From: Frankiaceae bacterium
Lineage (GTDB): Bacteria > Actinomycetota > Actinomycetes > JADGOU01
Direction of reading: 5' to 3'
Assembly (NCBI GenBank): GCA_017882835.1
Contig: JADGOU010000033.1
Location: 1 to 15,174, forward strand
DNA length: 15,174 nucleotides
Positions 13,881 through 15,174 of the stretch are shown here, one piece after another (the stretch's first letter is position 1; each line of letters starts with the position of its first letter). A model generated the notes under the pieces. It was not told the origin of the DNA. It did no database searches and saw only the letters and a list, made by a program, of their open reading frames with translations. The translations under genes and the position numbers were made by a program.

Positions 13881-14114
13881 TCATTGCTGGCAGGACAGCC
13901 CGGTGGCGGCGCAAGCGTCACCGAGCGTGGGCCATCCGGTGCCGAGCAGAACCCAACCGTCGTGGCCGGCCAGGCGGTTCGTCGGGTCGTGCGCCTTGAC
14001 CTGCCAACTTCCCGCGCTCGTCTCGCCAGCGTTGGCGGCCTCGCCGGCGTTGGCGGCCTTGCCGCCGCATGCTCCGTATCGGCTGGCTGGCGGCACAGTC
14101 GATCGGTCTCTCAT
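13881..14114 (-). CDS. Gene-like fragment of unknown function, possibly the C-terminal end of a lost gene
   Basis: A 77-residue frame whose second half looks coding: codons end mostly in G or C, and the composition (SWQVKAHDPTNRLAGHDGW, then LLGTGWPTLGDACAATG) is unlike the Arg/Pro/Ala-rich shadows of this genome. The first ~20 residues are less convincing. An in-frame stop lies about 40 nt before the ATG. The AGGAG directly abutting that ATG is too close to serve as a normal ribosome binding site. The middle contains AANAGEAANAGE, from an 18-bp duplication. I do not recognise a family. It may be a true small protein or the remaining tail of a decayed gene, transcribed towards the cobalamin operon. 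Confidence 0.3.
   Translation of the reverse strand: MRDRSTVPPASRYGACGGKAANAGEAANAGETSAGSWQVKAHDPTNRLAGHDGWVLLGTGWPTLGDACAATGLSCQQ
14023..14058. repeat. 18-bp tandem duplication
   Basis: Two 18-bp units (14023-14040 and 14041-14058), TCGCCRGCGTTGGCGGCC, differ at one base; a partial third copy follows. On the minus strand it encodes the repeated AANAGE in the gene-like fragment covering this position. Confidence 0.85.
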
Positions 14115-14119
14115 CTCCT

Positions 14120-14138
14120 GCTCGTCGGGTCGACGAGC
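14120..14138. repeat. Perfect 8-bp hairpin (GCTCGTCG / CGACGAGC, 3-nt loop)
   Basis: GCTCGTCG (14120-14127) and CGACGAGC (14131-14138) are exact inverted copies around GGT. It lies about 90 bp upstream of the nitroreductase remnant and just upstream of the minus-strand fragment. It could be an operator for a TetR-type regulator or a terminator without a U-tract; nothing in the sequence decides. Confidence 0.5.
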
Positions 14139-14225
14139 CCAACGGAGCAGCAGTCCTCAGCCGGGGACGAACGGCTCTGTCTGACAGGGACGGTCGAGCG
14201 CACGCTTGGGCAGGAGGTGGTCGCG

Positions 14226-14525
14226 GTGGACGTTGCGCGGCTCGTGGAGCGGATCAAGACCCGGGTGGAGCACGAGGCCGACAAGCGATTCTTCGTTATC
14301 GGGGCGTGGCTCTACCGTCGGACCAACGGTCGGATCGTCCGACTCCGGCACCGACGGGCGCTCATCCTGACCGCCAGCGGTCGACGCTCCGGCCTCCCAC
14401 GCAGCGTGTTGTTGCAGTTCTTCCCGGACGGTCACGACTGTCAAGAGCAGATATCGGTCCGCGACCGTTCACCAGGAGAGTTGGTCCAGATGGCTCAGCC
14501 CATGGAGGCAGCGCGGGTCCCCTGA
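14226..14525 (+). pseudogene. Truncated deazaflavin-dependent nitroreductase (DDN-type) family gene
   Basis: The frame starts at GTG 14226, 8 nt after a strong AGGAGG (14212-14217), and ends at 14525 after 99 codons. Residues 1-69 resemble the N-terminal half of F420/deazaflavin-dependent nitroreductase-like proteins, including RRALILTASGRRSGLPRS (43-60) and a VLLQFFPDG strand (61-69); the family core is normally about 130-160 residues. From about 14433 the match stops, and the last 30 residues run through the upstream region and start of the tetR remnant. The catalytic/cofactor half is missing, so a working enzyme is unlikely. The intact ribosome binding site suggests recent loss. Confidence 0.6.
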
Positions 14526-14764
14526 GCAGGGACCGCGTGCTGCGCGCCGCCGTCGCGCTTGCCGACGACGGCGGGATCGAATCACTGACCATGCGCAAGC
14601 TCGCCATGGAGCTGGGCGTAGTGCCGATGGCGCTCTCCAAGCATGTGGCCAACAAGGACGAACTCCGCGCCCGTCGGGACATCGCGAGCAGTGCTTGGCG
14701 TCCCCCACGGCGAGAAGGGAAGGCGCGGTCAGTGATCGTGAGGGCGTGCATAGCTATGCCCTGA
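14490..14764 (+). pseudogene. TetR/AcrR-family regulator remnant: frameshifted and truncated
   Basis: ATG 14490, with AGGAGAG (14474-14480) upstream, opens MAQPMEAARVP and then hits a TGA. One base over, the frame goes on as LSRDRVLRAAVALADDGGI, then SLTMRKLAMELGV and HVANKDEL, the typical TetR N-terminal helix-turn-helix. The switch falls in a C4 run (14519-14522); one more C would join both parts, so a 1-base deletion (or sequencing error) is likely. In the recognition helix the usual Tyr before the (K/R/Y)HV motif is Ser (ALSKHV). After NKDEL the sequence loses all resemblance, and the frame ends at 14764, so the whole ligand-binding domain (normally over 120 residues) is gone. Confidence 0.7.
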
Positions 14765-14955
14765 GGTGGAACTTGACCCACCCACCGAACGTCCCCAACT
14801 CGCCATCGCGGCAGTAGCGGACTCTCAGCCGCTCAGCCGCCCTCGAACCCTGCTGGTCCGCTACGTTCGTCTCATGGCAAACAGTTCCGACCAATCGGGG
14901 CGCGCGCGTCCGGGCAGAACTGGCCTGGGCCGAGACCGGTGGAAGGTTGCGCACC
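14765..14955. other. Intergenic region upstream of the repeat-protein gene
   Basis: About 190 bp without a supported gene. A TTGACC (14773-14778) resembles a -35 box but has no good -10 partner at 16-18 bp. On the minus strand 14754-14900 reads as a gene-like C-terminal end (ERLRVRYCRDGELGTF and VKFHLRA before a TAG), with G/C-rich third positions. It would have to come from a gene antisense to the repeat protein, so it may be a relic or chance. Confidence 0.3.
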
Positions 14956-15174
14956 ATGACTGAACCGGACCTTTCCGCCTTGCGGGAACGTGCCGATAAC
15001 GGCGACGCGGACGCGGTCGACGAACTGATCGGGCTCGCTGGCGAGCAGGGCAACCTCGACGAGCTCCGGCGCCTCGCGGACCAAGACAACGCCACCGCCA
15101 CCGACCAGCTGATCGAGCTCGCTGGCGAGCAGGGCAACCTCGACGAACTCCGGCGCCTCGCGGACAAAGGCAAC
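14956..15174 (+). CDS. Helical repeat protein of unknown function (5' part; continues past window)
   Basis: ATG 14956 is preceded by GGAAGG (14941-14946). The 73 visible residues begin MTEPDLSALRERADNGDADA and consist of 28-residue repeats: unit 1 residues 9-36, unit 2 residues 37-64, unit 3 from 65. The consensus is LRRLADxGNATATDQLIELAGEQGNLDE, given here as a description of the two helical parts LRRLAD and DQLIELAGEQG joined by Gly/Asn turns. The pattern suggests an acidic alpha-solenoid (TPR/Sel1-like) scaffold, probably for protein binding. There is no signal peptide or membrane segment. The repeats are nearly identical in DNA, pointing to recent expansion or homogenisation. No enzyme motif is seen and the function is unknown. 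Confidence 0.85.
   Translation, partial: MTEPDLSALRERADNGDADAVDELIGLAGEQGNLDELRRLADQDNATATDQLIELAGEQGNLDELRRLADKGN
14980..15174 (+). repeat. 84-bp coding tandem repeats
   Basis: Units start at 14980, 15064 and 15148 (the last cut by the window edge). The block from CTGATC at 15025 to the GCGGAC near 15090 reappears at 15109-15174 with only a few changes. Each unit encodes one 28-residue helical repeat of the gene starting at 14956. Confidence 0.9.

Noticed and set aside
13813..14184. 123-codon plus-strand ORF
   Set aside because: No ribosome binding site or motif, Ser/Pro/Ala-rich composition, and it overlaps a more gene-like frame on the other strand.
14773..14778. TTGACC as a -35 promoter box for the repeat gene
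   Set aside because: No acceptable -10 hexamer lies at 16-18 bp, so no promoter is claimed.
14362..14781. 139-codon minus-strand ORF
   Set aside because: Antisense shadow of the nitroreductase and TetR remnants; the plus strand shows clear family resemblance.

Overview
The window is very GC-rich, uses GTG and ATG starts freely, and most codons end in G or C. This points to an actinobacterium. The gene set (a CbiG-CobJ fusion, a one-chain ChlI/ChlD chelatase helper, an Rv2231c-like CobC) and the repeat protein at the right end suggest Micromonosporaceae or a close relative, but that placement is inference and no taxon marker is present.

Positions 1-13686, all on the minus strand, hold one long cobalamin (vitamin B12) biosynthesis operon, read from right to left. 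It opens with a clear cobalamin riboswitch (13487-13686) and a probable 11-codon leader ORF. Then follow: a ChlI/ChlD-type chelatase subunit, cobO (adenosyltransferase), cobB (a,c-diamide synthase), cobI, cobM, cbiD, cobL, a cbiG-cobJ fusion, a small 2[4Fe-4S] ferredoxin, a NiCoT cobalt/nickel importer, cobH, cbiX (cobaltochelatase with an MXCXXC motif and a His-rich tail) and cobC, which runs off the left edge. Ten of the twelve gene junctions are direct stop/start overlaps of 1-7 nt, mostly the 4-nt GTGA or ATGA. The two short gaps are bridged by six-codon ORFs that use the same overlap. Together the genes import cobalt, insert it, carry out nearly all corrin-ring methylations and rearrangements, amidate the a and c side chains and adenosylate the product. 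Not in the window are cobA, a precorrin-6 reductase (cobK/cbiJ), cobN, cobQ and the nucleotide-loop genes.

Positions 13687-14955 form a low-density, partly decayed region. It holds an unassigned operon leader/promoter stretch, a gene-like C-terminal fragment on the minus strand, two short perfect hairpins, a truncated deazaflavin-dependent (DDN-type) nitroreductase remnant, and a frameshifted, truncated TetR-family regulator remnant, the last two on the plus strand.

From 14956 to the right edge there is the start of a plus-strand gene for a helical repeat protein with 28-residue (84-bp) repeats that are nearly identical at DNA level. It continues beyond the window and I do not recognise its function.
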